Shown here one piece after another: positions 47,050-55,555 of a DNA stretch of 64,000 nt (its first letter is position 1; each line of letters opens with the position of its first letter). The stretch is from Acidobacteriota bacterium (GTDB taxonomy: Bacteria > Acidobacteriota > Blastocatellia > Pyrinomonadales > Pyrinomonadaceae), in contig JADJBB010000021.1 of NCBI GenBank assembly GCA_016703965.1, positions 620,001-684,000 on the forward strand. The letters run 5' to 3'. The notes below the pieces were generated by a model. The model was not told the origin of the DNA, searched no databases, and saw only the letters and a program-made list of their open reading frames with translations. Both the position numbers and the translations under genes were made by a program.

Positions 47050-47310
47050 TTGTTTACCAATGATCAGCGAGAATTTGCGTTTACGATCATTCAAGAAAAG
47101 AACGCACTGCAAGATGTGTCGCTCAATGTGTCGTTTGTAGGACCAAAGTGCATATTGTATGACCAAACGCGACACATCCCTGACCGCTTTTCCGAGATAT
47201 TTCGTAAAACCGTCCAAATCGCCAAAGGCCGCGAGCGTCAGGCAAGAGCGGCGAAAGCAAAGCTGGATCTTGGCGTGATCCGTGTTGTGGTCTTTAAAGG
47301 CTATTGGTGA
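47050..47310 (+). CDS. Possible small protein, weakly supported
   Basis: 86 residues from TTG 47050 in the 46919-47441 gap. It is hydrophilic, with a basic helical region (FRKTVQIAKGRERQARAAKA) and an end KLDLGVIRVVVFKGYW that reads like genuine protein. There is no ribosome binding site and no family match by eye. Between it and the next gene are an intergenic repeat (AACACGAAACGGGCACGAAA near 47318) and a short telomere-like run of CCTAAAA units at about 47391-47412. Confidence 0.3.
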   Translation: MFTNDQREFAFTIIQEKNALQDVSLNVSFVGPKCILYDQTRHIPDRFSEIFRKTVQIAKGRERQARAAKAKLDLGVIRVVVFKGYW

Positions 47311-47441
47311 CGAATGAACACGAAACGGGCACGAAAAAAGCTTGACTTATATGGGATAGTGTGCTATCTATGAAATATTCAGGCAACGGCCTAAACCTAA
47401 AACCTAAAACCTAAAATCCAAATTCAAAGATCCGGAAAATT

Positions 47442-47861
47442 ATGCAAACACTCGACAGACAATGTGAAAAATTCATGGGCGGTCCGACGGTTCCGTATTC
47501 GGAACGCGTCCACGCGACGATCGATGCCAAGGGCAAGATCTTCATAAACGGCAAGCTCCACCAGATGATGGGCCGCCCGACGGCGGTCTATCTCTATTAC
47601 AACCGGCCAAAGAACATGATCGTCCTCGAACCGACCCAATGCGTTACCGCTGCCAACGCTTTTACGCTCAAGCCTCAGCAGCACGGCGGCAGCCGCGTCA
47701 TCTACGCAAACCCGTTCTGCAAACACTTCGGCATCCGCATCACCGCCGCCGAAAAATTCATCGACCCCGCGACCGACGCCGCCGGCTGCCTCTACCTAAA
47801 GCTAACCGAAACAGTAACTATCACCGTCGGCCCGAGGAAGAGAAAGAAGAGAACAAATTGA
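47442..47861 (+). CDS. Unknown small basic protein, possibly AbrB/MraZ-like fold
   Basis: 139 residues. The sequence alternates short beta strands and turns (HATIDAKGKIFINGKLHQMM, TAVYLYYNRPKNMIVLEPTQ, FGIRITAAEKFIDPATDAAG) and ends with a basic tail (GPRKRKKRTN). The KGKIFINGKLHQMMG and LYYNRPKNMIVLEP segments recall swapped-hairpin AbrB/MraZ DNA-binding folds, but no signature is clear, so the function is unknown. It lies between two repeat-bearing gaps. Confidence 0.6.
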   Translation: MQTLDRQCEKFMGGPTVPYSERVHATIDAKGKIFINGKLHQMMGRPTAVYLYYNRPKNMIVLEPTQCVTAANAFTLKPQQHGGSRVIYANPFCKHFGIRITAAEKFIDPATDAAGCLYLKLTETVTITVGPRKRKKRTN

Positions 47862-47896
47862 TGCCCAGAACCGAATAGGTGATGTGATGATCGTCA

Positions 47897-48110
47897 GCCC
47901 GCGTAGCGGGTGTAAGCATAAAGCCACGGGTGCAAACCCGTGGATAAGCGCACGATATATTGGAACCCGCGATAGCGGATGAAAATTGTCTGTGTTCATT
48001 CCAGATCGTTGACACCACGTTCTGCTGCCGTCTACGATGGCTTGGTAGATTTTTTACCGTATCCACGGGCTTACGCCGCGTTGCTTTATGCTGAGACCCG
48101 CTACGCGGGC
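47897..48110. repeat. MITE-like element with ~52-bp inverted arms
   Basis: The left arm (47897-47948) and right arm (48059-48110) are reverse complements at most positions; both hold GCCCGCGTAGCGGGT and CCCGTGGAT with an AGCATAAAGC core. Each arm has its own small hairpins. About 110 bp of other DNA lies between. It fills the space directly before the DUF3052-like gene and has no transposase of its own. Confidence 0.75.
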
Positions 48111-48122
48111 CACGTTGAATTT

Positions 48123-48536
48123 ATGAATACCGGATATTCGGCAACGCCGCTCTCAAAGAAGTTGGGGATGAAGGCGGGCATGGCGGTGTTGGCTGTGAAT
48201 GCGCCTGATGATTATGGGCAGTTGGTTGCTCCGGTGCCGGATGGGGTGGAGATCTTTGAGGGCGGGCAGCGGGCCGATATAGAGATCGCGCATCTTTTCA
48301 CGAACAGCCGCGACGAGCTTTTTTCCCAGCTTGCGGTGCTTCGGCATCGTATTAAACAGGACGGTTCGATCTGGGTCTCGTGGTACAAAAAGGCGGCGAA
48401 GCTGCCGACCGAGATCACCGAGGATACCATCCGCGAAGCCGCGTTTCCGCTCGGGCTGGTGGACGTCAAAGTTTGTGCGGTAGACGAGAAATGGTCAGGG
48501 TTGAAATTGGTTATTCGCAAAGAAAATCGGATATAA
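48123..48536 (+). CDS. DUF3052-like protein
   Basis: 137 residues from ATG 48123. The frame extends back to 47979, but that part is the arm of an inverted-repeat element. It has the DUF3052 pattern: YSATPLSKKLGMKAGMAVLA, APVPDGVEIFEGGQ, IEIAHLFTNSRDELFSQLAV, DGSIWVSWYKKAAKLPTEIT and DVKVCAVDEKWSGLKLVIRK. The family is cytosolic, often annotated only as hypothetical, and its biochemical role is unknown. No good ribosome binding site is visible, perhaps because the repeat inserted close upstream. Confidence 0.75.
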   Translation: MNTGYSATPLSKKLGMKAGMAVLAVNAPDDYGQLVAPVPDGVEIFEGGQRADIEIAHLFTNSRDELFSQLAVLRHRIKQDGSIWVSWYKKAAKLPTEITEDTIREAAFPLGLVDVKVCAVDEKWSGLKLVIRKENRI

Positions 48537-48574
48537 TACGGTGCATTTCACGATCTGCGGAGGTATTGGCACAT

Positions 48575-49456
48575 ATGAAGTTCTGGCTTTTTATGTCGAT
48601 GTCGTTGATCTCGACAGGTTTGGCTATACCGACTTTCTCACAACCGCCGTCCGACTGGCCCGCGCTTGAGACTCAGAGGACGGAGGTAGGAGTATGGCGG
48701 CCGCGGACTTCCGGGAGGAAAGGGCTTGATAAAGCCAGTATCAAGGAACTTGATGCCATACGCAGTGTTGATGCGGCTGACCGCTTGCGATATGCGGAAT
48801 TTCTGAAAGGAGAAAATACTGGCATCTTCAAACTGTTTCCCGACCAAGGCTGTGTTCAAAAGCGATTGATCAACGTTGCCGGCGATTGTAGGGGATTTGT
48901 GCCGGACAGTTCACTTTATTCTTTCAGGGCCGGAAAATACGGCGGCGGCGACGTCGGTTATTTGAAGGATCGATTTATTAGCAAAGGACTATTTTCTCAA
49001 TCGATCATGGTGTCGCTCGGCGACATGGCGATCGAGAATGTGACCGCTACTCATCTCCCTGTTAAACACCTTATTCATTATGTGCCGGCCACCACAGCTT
49101 GGGAAGCAGAAGCGTCTTCTAAACTCTTTACGAAAGGAGTTGCAGCAGGTGGTTACGTCTTTTCCGAGAGTGTTGTTACATCCGCCGGACCGACGTTCGC
49201 AGTAAGAAAGATCGAGTTTAATAGAAAGGGAAACGTAACCTATAAAACGCCATATGGTGAATTGAGTCTTGAGAGGGTTCTTCGATATAAAGAACGCAAC
49301 GATTCGGTCTATGTATTCCGCGTTATTCGAAGGGACGAAGCGGGAGTCTTGACGCTCGTATGGAAGCAGTTATCGAGGAAGGACGCACCGGCGATCGTAT
49401 TTAAAAAAGGCGACAAATATCCGGATCTCGGGGGAATGGATTTTTTAAGAAACTGA
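48575..49456 (+). CDS. Unknown secreted protein
   Basis: 293 residues from ATG 48575 with CGGAGG 11 bases upstream. The signal peptide (MKFWLFMSMSLISTGLAIPT) is cleaved near FSQ. The mature protein has no recognisable catalytic motif; it contains a cysteine pair (DQGCVQKRLINVAGDCRGF) that could form a disulfide, and it is beta-rich in the C-terminal half (TPYGELSLERVLRYKER, VYVFRVIRRDEAGVLTLVWK). It is probably periplasmic or surface located. The upstream DUF3052-like gene ends 38 bases before. Confidence 0.7.
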   Translation: MKFWLFMSMSLISTGLAIPTFSQPPSDWPALETQRTEVGVWRPRTSGRKGLDKASIKELDAIRSVDAADRLRYAEFLKGENTGIFKLFPDQGCVQKRLINVAGDCRGFVPDSSLYSFRAGKYGGGDVGYLKDRFISKGLFSQSIMVSLGDMAIENVTATHLPVKHLIHYVPATTAWEAEASSKLFTKGVAAGGYVFSESVVTSAGPTFAVRKIEFNRKGNVTYKTPYGELSLERVLRYKERNDSVYVFRVIRRDEAGVLTLVWKQLSRKDAPAIVFKKGDKYPDLGGMDFLRN

Positions 49457-49518
49457 TAAGGGAGCCCTTACTTCTTGCGGGCTTCGGCAACGAACAGTTT
49501 TTGCAGTATAGTAGCGCT

Positions 49519-50124
49519 ATGCCGACGATAGATCCGCGAGTTGACGCGTATATTGAGAAGTCGAACGATTTTGCGAAGCCGATACTTCGCCACATTCGGG
49601 CTCTGGTTCACGAGGCTTGTCCTGATCTGACGGAGACTATGAAGTGGAGCTTTCCGCATTTCGACTACAAAGGGATGTTTTGCAGCATGGCGTCGTTCAA
49701 GGGGCATTGTGCTTTCGGTTTTTGGAAGCATTCGCTGATGGACGATGCGGCTTTGCCGAGCGAAAAGACGGCGATGGGCAGCTTTGGGCGGATCACCGCG
49801 ATCAGCGACCTGCCCGACGACGAGACGATGAAGGCGCTCATCATCAAGGCCGTAAAGCTCAACGACGACGGTGTAAAAGTGGTAAAGACGAAGCCTGCTG
49901 CCGAAAGAAAAGAGTTGGTCGTGCCCGATATTTTACTCGAAGCCCTCGCTCGCGACGAGGCTGCGGCCGCGACGTTTAACAATTTTCCATATTCGAAAAA
50001 GAAGGATTACGTTGAATGGATATCAGGAGCGAAATCAGAAGCGACTCGCGATAAACGGCTGGCCACCACCATCGAATGGCTCGCTGAGGGCAAGGCGAGG
50101 AACTGGAAGTACGAAAATTGCTAA
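49519..50124 (+). CDS. DUF1801 / YdeI-OmdA family protein
   Basis: 201 residues from ATG 49519. The N-terminal DUF1801 domain (RVDAYIEKSNDFAKPILRHI, CPDLTETMKWSFPHFDYKGM, FCSMASFKGHCAFGFW) is joined to a C-terminal bacteriocin-protection/YdeI-type region (ILLEALARDEAAAATFNNFP, SYSKKKDYVEWI-like helix, RLATTIEWLAEGKARNWKY). The fold is frataxin-like. Family members have been linked to protection against antimicrobial peptides or bacteriocins, but the activity is unknown. It is a stand-alone gene followed by a repeat. Confidence 0.82.
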   Translation: MPTIDPRVDAYIEKSNDFAKPILRHIRALVHEACPDLTETMKWSFPHFDYKGMFCSMASFKGHCAFGFWKHSLMDDAALPSEKTAMGSFGRITAISDLPDDETMKALIIKAVKLNDDGVKVVKTKPAAERKELVVPDILLEALARDEAAAATFNNFPYSKKKDYVEWISGAKSEATRDKRLATTIEWLAEGKARNWKYENC

Positions 50125-50126
50125 GA

Positions 50127-50199
50127 GCAGTGGTCAGTTATCGGTTGTCAGTGGCCAGTTAGGAGCTTCTGACAACTGACAACTGACCACCGATAACTA
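50127..50199. repeat. Intergenic inverted repeat (GGTCAGT type)
   Basis: GTGGTCAGTTATCGGTTGTC near 50132 is mirrored by GACAACTGACCACCGATAAC near 50178. Confidence 0.55.
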
Positions 50200-50206
50200 C
50201 ACATAT

Positions 50207-51724
50207 ATGACAGAACCAATTCTCGTTGCCAAAATTGATGCCAACGAATTTTTCCTTTTGCCGCAGATGGCCAATCGCCACGGCGTTATTACAGGTGCGA
50301 CCGGAACGGGTAAAACCGTTACGCTGCAAAAGCTAGCTGAGGGATTTAGCTCGCGCGGTGTTCCGGTTTTTATGGCCGATATCAAAGGTGACCTGACCGG
50401 GGTTACGCAAATTGGCGGCGGCAATCCGAAGATCGACGCGCGTAATACCCAGCTCGGCATCACGCCCGCTTTCGAACAATTTCCGGCGACGGTGTGGGAT
50501 GTTTTTGGCAAGCAAGGGCATCCGCTGCGGGCGACGGTTTCGGAAATGGGGCCGCTGCTGCTCTCGCGGCTTTTGCAGCTCAACGACACACAGGAAGGCG
50601 TGCTGTCGATCGCGTTCAAGTGGGCCGACGACAACGGGCTCATGCTGCTCGACCTGAAGGATCTGCAGGCACTGATGCAGTATGTCGGCACGAATGCCGA
50701 TGAATTGACGCTGCAGTACGGCAACGTCTCGACCGCTTCGGTCGGTGCGATCCAACGCGGGCTTTTGCAGATCGATGAGCAGGGCGGCGATCAATTCTTT
50801 GGCGAACCAGCCGTCAAGCTCGAAGATTTCATGCAGACCGTCGGCGGAAAAGGCGTTTTGAACCTGCTCGCGGCCGATCAGCTCATTAATGCTCCAAAAC
50901 TATATTCGACGTTCCTGCTCTGGCTGCTTTCCGAGCTTTTTGAATCGCTGCCCGAAGCCGGCGACCTTGAAAAACCGAAGCTCGTTTTCTTCTTCGACGA
51001 AGCGCATCTGCTTTTTTCAGACGCTCCGCAGGCTCTGATCGATAAGGTCGAGCAGGTCGTTCGACTGATCCGTTCCAAGGGTGTCGGCGTTTATTTTGTC
51101 ACGCAAAACCCGGCCGATATTCCGGAAAAGGTTCTCGCTCAACTCGGCAACCGTGTTCAGCACGCCCTCAGGGCTTACACTCCGCAGGAGCAGAAAGGCG
51201 TTCGTGCGGCGGCGAGCTCGTTCCGCGTAAATCCGAAGATCGATACTGAAACCGTCATCACCGAACTCGGCGTCGGTGAGGTTTTGATCTCGACGCTCGA
51301 TGAGAAGGGCGTTCCGACCATGGTGGATCGTGCTTTCGTCGTGCCGCCGGCCGGACATATCGGGCCGATCACGCCCGAACAGCGTCAACAATTGATCGCA
51401 AATTCGCTTGTTGCCGGTGTCTATGAAAACGCTGTCGACCGGGAATCCGCGTACGAACTGCTGCAGGTCAAAGCCGAGGCACGCGCCGCCGAACAGCAGC
51501 AGCTTGCCGAAGCCGAGGCCGCCGCGAAGGAAGCGGAAAAGGCAGCAAAGGACGAAGAGCGGGCAGCGAAGAGCAGCAGCCGTAATGATTCGCTCATCGA
51601 ATCGGTAACGAAAAGCGTAGCCCGCTCCGCCAGCAGCTCGATCGGCCGCCAGATCGGCAACAGCATCGTTCGCGGTGTGCTGGGCAGCATCTTCGGCGGT
51701 AAGAGCAAGAAAAGCTGGTTTTAG
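50207..51724 (+). CDS. HerA-like ATPase (DUF853/YjgR family)
   Basis: 505 residues. Walker A is GATGTGKT at about 30-37; Walker B and the catalytic acid are in LVFFFDEAHLLFSDA. MADIKGDLTGVTQIGGGN, SEMGPLLLSRLLQLNDTQEG, VVRLIRSKGVGVYFVTQNPA and LAQLGNRVQHALRAYTPQEQ are characteristic DUF853 blocks. An Ala/Glu coiled coil (about 425-465) and a glycine-rich end (VRGVLGSIFGGKSKKSWF) follow. HerA/FtsK-type ATPases form hexamers that move DNA; for YjgR itself the role is unknown. No nuclease partner (NurA) is next to it. Cytosolic. Confidence 0.9.
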   Translation: MTEPILVAKIDANEFFLLPQMANRHGVITGATGTGKTVTLQKLAEGFSSRGVPVFMADIKGDLTGVTQIGGGNPKIDARNTQLGITPAFEQFPATVWDVFGKQGHPLRATVSEMGPLLLSRLLQLNDTQEGVLSIAFKWADDNGLMLLDLKDLQALMQYVGTNADELTLQYGNVSTASVGAIQRGLLQIDEQGGDQFFGEPAVKLEDFMQTVGGKGVLNLLAADQLINAPKLYSTFLLWLLSELFESLPEAGDLEKPKLVFFFDEAHLLFSDAPQALIDKVEQVVRLIRSKGVGVYFVTQNPADIPEKVLAQLGNRVQHALRAYTPQEQKGVRAAASSFRVNPKIDTETVITELGVGEVLISTLDEKGVPTMVDRAFVVPPAGHIGPITPEQRQQLIANSLVAGVYENAVDRESAYELLQVKAEARAAEQQQLAEAEAAAKEAEKAAKDEERAAKSSSRNDSLIESVTKSVARSASSSIGRQIGNSIVRGVLGSIFGGKSKKSWF

Positions 51725-51736
51725 GAGTTATATAGA

Positions 51737-52228
51737 ATGGCTCGCGACTGGAGCACATTCACGCGTCGAATTACGGTCGGTTCGCCGATCCACGCCATCT
51801 ATGAGGCGTGGGCGATCCCGTCCCAGATCGAGCGATGGTTCCTGCGGGCGGCGGAATATTCCGGTGCCGACGGCAGCCCACGCAATCAAGATCGCCCGGT
51901 CGAGCCCGGCGATCTTTATCACTGGCGATGGCACGGGTATCTCGATGACGTGAGCGAGAGCGGCATGATCGCGGAGGCTAACGGCCACGATCGATTTGCT
52001 TTCACATTTACGCAGAACTGCCTGGTAACCGTTACGATCAAAGAAGAAAGCGACGAGAGCGTCGTTGAACTAACGCAAAGCCGAATTCCTGACGATCCCG
52101 ACCGCGGAATTTACGTCGATTGTTCCTACGGCTGGACATTCTACCTCGGCAATCTCAAATCCATCCTCGAAGGCGGCATCGACCTGCGAAACCGGAATAT
52201 TCATATCAAAAACGTTGTAAACTGCTAG
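51737..52228 (+). CDS. SRPBCC (AHSA1-like) domain protein
   Basis: 163 residues, start ATG 51737 with TTTTAGGAG upstream, 12 bases after the DUF853 stop, so likely co-transcribed. The START-like fold shows FTRRITVGSPIHAIYEAWAI and IERWFLRAAEYSG, then a GDLYHWRWHGYLDDV strand pair, and ends SYGWTFYLGNLKSILEGGID, typical of AHSA1/polyketide-cyclase-like proteins. Such proteins bind hydrophobic ligands in a deep pocket or activate a chaperone. The specific ligand is unknown. Confidence 0.85.
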   Translation: MARDWSTFTRRITVGSPIHAIYEAWAIPSQIERWFLRAAEYSGADGSPRNQDRPVEPGDLYHWRWHGYLDDVSESGMIAEANGHDRFAFTFTQNCLVTVTIKEESDESVVELTQSRIPDDPDRGIYVDCSYGWTFYLGNLKSILEGGIDLRNRNIHIKNVVNC

Positions 52229-52315
52229 CGGGCAAGTGTTCGAAGCCAAAACGTCGGTGCAAAAAGACCTAGCGGTTTTGATCTGGTCGAGTCAGCATCG
52301 ATGTCTAGACACGCT

Positions 52316-52333
52316 ATGGTAGTAAACTACCAT
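52316..52333. promoter_or_regulatory. Perfect hairpin just upstream of the SDR gene
   Basis: ATGGTAGT and ACTACCAT form an 8-bp stem with an AA loop, ending 2 bases before the ATG at 52336. It could hold the start in structure or be an operator. Confidence 0.4.
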
Positions 52334-52335
52334 TA

Positions 52336-53787
52336 ATGAGAATTCTACTCACCGGAGCCAACGGCTATATCGGCAAGCGACTTCTGCCTCTTCTAATACA
52401 GCAGGGGTGCGAGGTCGTCTGCGCGGTCCGCGATAAGGCCCGGTTTCCCGTCGATGGTTTCTATGCCGATCCGAAAGTTTCGGTGGTCGAGATCGACTTT
52501 CTAAAGGATAGTTCAGCTCGACCTGAGCTGCAGGAGATCGATGCCGCGTACTATCTGATCCATTCGATGAGTGACGACGACTCGTCCGGATTCGAAAAGC
52601 TGGAGGAGACCGCCGCATCGAATTTTGTTAAGTTGGTCGACCAAACATCCGCGAAACAGATCATCTATCTCGGCGGGATCACGAACGAGAAAATACTCTC
52701 GAAACACCTAGCGTCAAGGAAGAAAGTCGACGAGGTTCTGCGTACTAGCAAGGTTCCGGTGACGTCGCTCAAGGCCGCGATAATTGTCGGCTCGGGAAGC
52801 TCTTCGTTCGAGATCATCCGCGATCTGGCCGAGAAGCTCCCCATAATGATCACGCCGAAATGGCTGAATACAAAGACCCAGCCCATCGCTAGCCGCAACG
52901 TACTCGAATATCTGACCGGCGTCCTGATGCGCGAGGACACCTACGGACAGTCCTACGACATCGGCGGCCCGGACGTAATGACGTACAAGGAAATGCTGCT
53001 CCAATTTGCGGAAGTTCGCGGATTGAAACGGTATATTTTTACGGTTCCGATAATGACGCCAAAGCTTTCGTCATACTGGCTGTATTTTGTAACGAGCACG
53101 TCCTACCGGCTCGCCGTCAATCTGGTCAATAGTATGAAAGTCGAGGTCATCGCGGAGCCAAACGATCTCGGCAAACGACTCGGTATTCAACCGATGACCT
53201 ACAGAGAGTCGGTGAAGCTCGCTTTTCAAAAAATTGGTCAGAACAGTGTGCTTTCAAGCTGGAAAGATTCGCTCGTCTCGAGCTATCGGGACAATTCCTT
53301 GCGTGAGCATCTAGAAGTGCCGGTTAACGGGTGCTTTGTTGACGAACGGCATATCCCGATCACAACTGACGTTGATCAGGTGCTCGACAACATCTGGTCG
53401 ATCGGCGGGAAGCGCGGCTGGTATTACACGAACTGGCTGTGGTCGATCAGAGGCATTATGGACAAGATGTTTGGCGGCGTCGGGCTTCGTCGTGGCAGGA
53501 CCAACCTCAACAGCATTAACGCGGGTGATACGCTCGATTTTTGGCGTGTTTTGGTTGCCGACAAATCGCAAAAAAGGCTATTGCTTTATGCCGAAATGAA
53601 GCTGCCCGGCGAAGCCTGGCTGGAATTCATGATCGTCGAAAAGGACGGGCAAGACTATCTGAAACAAACAGCCACGTTCCGTCCCAAGGGCCTTTTCGGC
53701 CGCCTATATTGGTACTCGGTCCTGCCGTTCCACTATTTCGTGTTTCAAGGAATGGCAGAAAATATCGTCAGCTTTAAGCCGTCTTAA
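52336..53787 (+). CDS. NAD(P)-binding SDR protein with C-terminal DUF2867 domain
   Basis: 483 residues. The N-terminal atypical short-chain dehydrogenase domain has the dinucleotide site LLTGANGYIGKRLLPLL, YYLIHSMSDDDSSGFEKLEE, and a substrate segment DIGGPDVMTYKEMLLQFAEV. The C-terminal DUF2867 domain (about 330-480) has NIWSIGGKRGWYYTNWLWSI, GDTLDFWRVLVADKSQKRLL, YAEMKLPGEAWLEFMI and WYSVLPFHYFVFQGMAENIV. The family is similar to YwnB/complex-I assembly-like NAD(P)-binding proteins and its reaction is not established. The start sits next to a perfect hairpin. It converges with the NamZ-like gene across 6 bases. Confidence 0.85.
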   Translation: MRILLTGANGYIGKRLLPLLIQQGCEVVCAVRDKARFPVDGFYADPKVSVVEIDFLKDSSARPELQEIDAAYYLIHSMSDDDSSGFEKLEETAASNFVKLVDQTSAKQIIYLGGITNEKILSKHLASRKKVDEVLRTSKVPVTSLKAAIIVGSGSSSFEIIRDLAEKLPIMITPKWLNTKTQPIASRNVLEYLTGVLMREDTYGQSYDIGGPDVMTYKEMLLQFAEVRGLKRYIFTVPIMTPKLSSYWLYFVTSTSYRLAVNLVNSMKVEVIAEPNDLGKRLGIQPMTYRESVKLAFQKIGQNSVLSSWKDSLVSSYRDNSLREHLEVPVNGCFVDERHIPITTDVDQVLDNIWSIGGKRGWYYTNWLWSIRGIMDKMFGGVGLRRGRTNLNSINAGDTLDFWRVLVADKSQKRLLLYAEMKLPGEAWLEFMIVEKDGQDYLKQTATFRPKGLFGRLYWYSVLPFHYFVFQGMAENIVSFKPS

Positions 53788-53793
53788 ATTTGA

Positions 53794-54969
53794 TCAATAC
53801 ATCAAATACGGCTTCCTCGCCTCGCGGAACGCGGCCAGCCCGTCGGCCCAATCTGCCTCGATCTCGGCGAGCGAGACGCCGCTTTCGATCTGTTTACGGA
53901 TCTTATCCGTGCCGCAGACGACATCGAACGGGTTTACGTCAAAGACATATTCGTACGCTTCCTGTTTCCACTGGAAGTGCTCTGTGTACATATCGTAGGC
54001 GGTCTTGATCATGGCGATTCCGACGATGACGGGCGTGAAGGCCTCGCGGTCGGTGACGTGGATCTGGACGCCGCCGCATGTTTGTTCGGCGCATTTTTGG
54101 AATGTCGGGCGGAAAAAGACGTGACGGAATTTAACTCCCTCAAAGTTGAATTTTTCCAGCTCGCGAACCCATTCGTAAGGATCAATAAACGGTGCGCCGT
54201 TCAGCTCGAATGGTTTGGTAGTACCGCGGCCTTCGCTTATCTCGGTGCCCTCGATATGAACGGTCGCAGGGAAAACGACGCAACTGTCGACGGTCGGAAT
54301 GTTCGGCGAAGGCAGGATCCAAGGCAAACCGGTATGGTCGCCCCACATTTCACGGCCCCAGCCACCCATTTTTACAACCGTCAGGTCGCAGCCGATCCCG
54401 AAATGTTCGTTGAACATCTGCGCGAGCTCGCCGATCGTCATTCCGTGTCGGGTCGGCAATTCGAATTGGCCGACAAAAGATTTGAACTCGTGTTCAGTGA
54501 TGTTCCCCTCGACGCCCAGGCCGTTGATCGGATTCGGCCGGTCGCAGACGATCACTTTTTTGCCGAACTGTTTCGCCGCCCGCATACAGTTCGCCATCGT
54601 ATAAACGAACGTGTAGATGCGGCAGCCGACGTCCTGCAGATCGATGACAAAGGCATCGATGTCCTTGACCATATCCTCCGTCGGTTCGCGCGTTTCGCTG
54701 TAGAGCGAGTAAACGGGCTTGCCTGTGCGTTCGTCGACAGTGTGCGGTGTCTCGATCATGTTGTCCTGCACATCGCCGCGAATCCCATGCTGCGGGCCAA
54801 AGAGCGTTGTCAGCTGAAATTCGCTGCATTCACCAAAGGCGTCAGCCGCGTGGACAAATGTATCAGGAATGACCGAGGCCTGATTACATACAAGGCCGAT
54901 GCGAAGCCCTCGAATAAGGCCGATCTTGTCGGAAAGGAGACGTTCGATACCAAGGATTGTTCTATACAT
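53794..54969 (-). CDS. NamZ-like exo-beta-N-acetylmuramidase (DUF1343)
   Basis: 391 residues from ATG 54969 (a frame to 54999 has no family sequence). The DUF1343 blocks are all present: GLRIGLVCNQASV, TTLFGPQHGIRGDVQDNMIE, PVYSLYSETREPTEDMVKDI, VIDLQDVGCRIYTFVYTMAN, VCDRPNPINGLGVEGNI, LPTRHGMTIGELAQMFNEHF and TVHIEGTEISEGRGTTKPFE. Members such as Bacillus NamZ remove terminal N-acetylmuramic acid from peptidoglycan fragments during cell-wall recycling. No signal peptide is seen with this start, suggesting a cytosolic or non-classically placed enzyme. The large frame on the opposite strand (53977-55161) is a shadow. Confidence 0.88.
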   Translation of the reverse strand: MYRTILGIERLLSDKIGLIRGLRIGLVCNQASVIPDTFVHAADAFGECSEFQLTTLFGPQHGIRGDVQDNMIETPHTVDERTGKPVYSLYSETREPTEDMVKDIDAFVIDLQDVGCRIYTFVYTMANCMRAAKQFGKKVIVCDRPNPINGLGVEGNITEHEFKSFVGQFELPTRHGMTIGELAQMFNEHFGIGCDLTVVKMGGWGREMWGDHTGLPWILPSPNIPTVDSCVVFPATVHIEGTEISEGRGTTKPFELNGAPFIDPYEWVRELEKFNFEGVKFRHVFFRPTFQKCAEQTCGGVQIHVTDREAFTPVIVGIAMIKTAYDMYTEHFQWKQEAYEYVFDVNPFDVVCGTDKIRKQIESGVSLAEIEADWADGLAAFREARKPYLMY

Positions 54970-54981
54970 AGAGATAAGACC

Positions 54982-55049
54982 GGAACCACTAAAGAACACG
55001 AAATGGCACTAAAGCAATCAATTCAATTTGGTGTTTTATTCGTGGTTAC
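54982..55049. repeat. Short inverted repeat of the AACCACTAAA type
   Basis: GGAACCACTAAAGAACACGA at 54982 is mirrored by GGTGTTTTATTCGTGGTTAC at 55030-55049. The arms resemble the terminal repeats that flank the GxxExxY gene at 57106-57613, so this may be a solo or empty copy of the same element. Confidence 0.6.
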
Positions 55050-55120
55050 TAACCGAGTTAACAGCAAAATAGCCCGAGCTCGACGCCAGGGCTATTGTTA
55101 TTTTTTTGATCTAAAAAGCA

Positions 55121-55450
55121 CTAGACTTCGACAGTCGTTGCGTCGGGAGCGTTCTTTTTGACGGATTCGATGCCATTTTCCATAGAGGCGACCGACTCAT
55201 ACATTTCGCTTTTTCCGATCACCTGGCCGTTCGAGGCTTTGAGGTTGAAATACGGTTTGCCGTTCGATGATTCTTTTCGTTCAAAGCGAGCGTCGTCGCC
55301 GCCATTTTTCTGCACCGAAGCGATGCCATTTTCAGCTGCGGCCTTCGATTCATACATTTCGCTCGAGAGGATGATCTGGCCATTGCCGGCCTTTAGATTG
55401 AAGTGATATTTGCCGTTTGCACTCACCTTTAACTCAAATTTACCTGCCAT
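55121..55450 (-). CDS. YegP-family DUF1508 protein
   Basis: 109 residues with two tandem DUF1508 units of about 50 residues: FELKVSANGKYHFNLKAGNG followed by SSEMYESKAAAENGIASVQK, and FERKESSNGKPYFNLKASNG followed by KSEMYESVASMENGIESVKK. Start ATG 55450 with AAGGAGA upstream. The family is small, cytosolic and of unknown function, often stress-associated. It is a single gene. Confidence 0.92.
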   Translation of the reverse strand: MAGKFELKVSANGKYHFNLKAGNGQIILSSEMYESKAAAENGIASVQKNGGDDARFERKESSNGKPYFNLKASNGQVIGKSEMYESVASMENGIESVKKNAPDATTVEV

Positions 55451-55555
55451 AATATTTGTCTCCTTAACAAAAATACTTAATAGAACAAGCTAGTGATAAT
55501 ACAACTGTTTGCAGCGAATAAACTATCGCACAAGCCACGCTAAGCCGCAAGCAAA

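Noticed and set aside
47391..47412. CCTAAAA units as a telomere or CRISPR-like repeat
   Set aside because: Only about three short units, without flanking structure; treated as simple sequence.
53977..55161. 394-codon open frame on the plus strand opposite the NamZ-like gene
   Set aside because: It mirrors a gene with clear DUF1343 signatures, has no ribosome binding site or family features, and runs on through repeat DNA.
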